Shown: piece after piece, positions 52,479-52,507 of the stretch | Layout of the letters: each line of letters begins with the position of its first letter | Numbering within the stretch: position 1 is the first letter of the stretch | NCBI GenBank assembly: GCA_001701165.1 | Contig: DAAP01000039.1 | Span: 1 to 52,507 of the forward strand | Length of the DNA: 52,507 bases | Direction: 5' to 3' | Source of the DNA: Bacteroidales bacterium H4 | Lineage (GTDB): Bacteria > Bacteroidota > Bacteroidia > Bacteroidales > Muribaculaceae | The notes under the pieces: model-generated | The model's database searches: none | Told to the model about the DNA's origin: nothing | The model's input: only the letters and a program-made list of their open reading frames with translations | Made by a program: the position numbers and the translations under genes

Positions 52479-52507
52479 ACATCAGAGCAGGGCAACCGCA
52501 TCAAATT

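Noticed and set aside
1..52507. CRISPR array, rRNA or tRNA genes
   Set aside because: No regularly spaced direct repeats and no cloverleaf or rRNA-like sequence were seen on reading; a dedicated scan was not possible.

Overview
The window looks like chromosomal DNA from a gut-type member of the Bacteroidales (Bacteroidota), possibly of the Muribaculaceae/Porphyromonadaceae kind. The evidence is: several promoters of the Bacteroidota type (TTTG, 19-20 bp, TAnnTTTG); a GLPGLI-family protein next to a carboxypeptidase-regulatory/TonB-type outer-membrane barrel; an archaeal/eukaryotic-like ProS ending in Tyr; a class III fructose-bisphosphatase; two HU-family paralogs in tandem; and a BspA-like LRR surface protein. 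Species cannot be named from the sequence alone.

Layout. (1) 1-162: 5' stub of an IS110-type transposase pointing out of the window. (2) 323-5077 (+): proS, polyprenyl-type glycosyltransferase, HU, an HU-TM-LysM fusion and a HAD phosphatase, closed by a strong hairpin. (3) 5092-8087 (-): NlpC/P60 hydrolase and dnaG. (4) 8186-10042 (+): secreted phosphoesterase fused to a beta-propeller. (5) 10157-22067 (-): a long housekeeping block with pgk; the rsfS-ftsH-prfA-pyrF cluster; nadE followed by a LolC/E-type permease; an M48 protease; udk-lptB. (6) 22200-26000: a scarred accessory island. It holds the C-terminal end of a lost outer-membrane barrel gene, a decayed transposase, a three-gene cassette (lipoprotein, a 51-residue protein with 18 acidic and no Lys/Arg residues, and a PD-(D/E)XK nuclease), and a broken IS30 transposase. 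(7) 26264-34918 (+): secreted 5'-nucleotidase, a GH3/beta-lactamase-like fusion, a DUF3298-type lipoprotein and an M16 zinc protease. (8) 34919-35350: a non-coding interval with a consensus promoter, a 12-codon reading frame and a 21-bp perfect inverted repeat. (9) 35351-41025 (+): a frameshifted outer-membrane barrel gene, GLPGLI protein, nitroreductase and queA. (10) 41108-44624 (-): ruvC with a DUF4286-like partner, LRR protein, family 2 glycosyltransferase. (11) 44896-50243 (+): dnaA, a ThiE-like protein, an LPG-synthase-like membrane protein, kdsB and an M16 homolog without its zinc site. (12) 50332-52329 (-): fbp.

Envelope biogenesis recurs: LptB and KdsB (LPS), LolC/E-type permease (lipoproteins), FtsH and M48 (quality control), NlpC/P60 and GH3/serine hydrolase (peptidoglycan), and glycosyltransferases. 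DNA replication/repair (dnaA, dnaG, ruvC) and translation (proS, prfA, rsfS, queA) are scattered among these.

The best candidates for something new are the nuclease/acidic-microprotein/lipoprotein cassette at 23333-25157, the HU-TM-LysM protein that could link nucleoid and cell wall, and the promoter-plus-foldback element at 35058-35189. All functional statements are from motif recognition; no database search was run.
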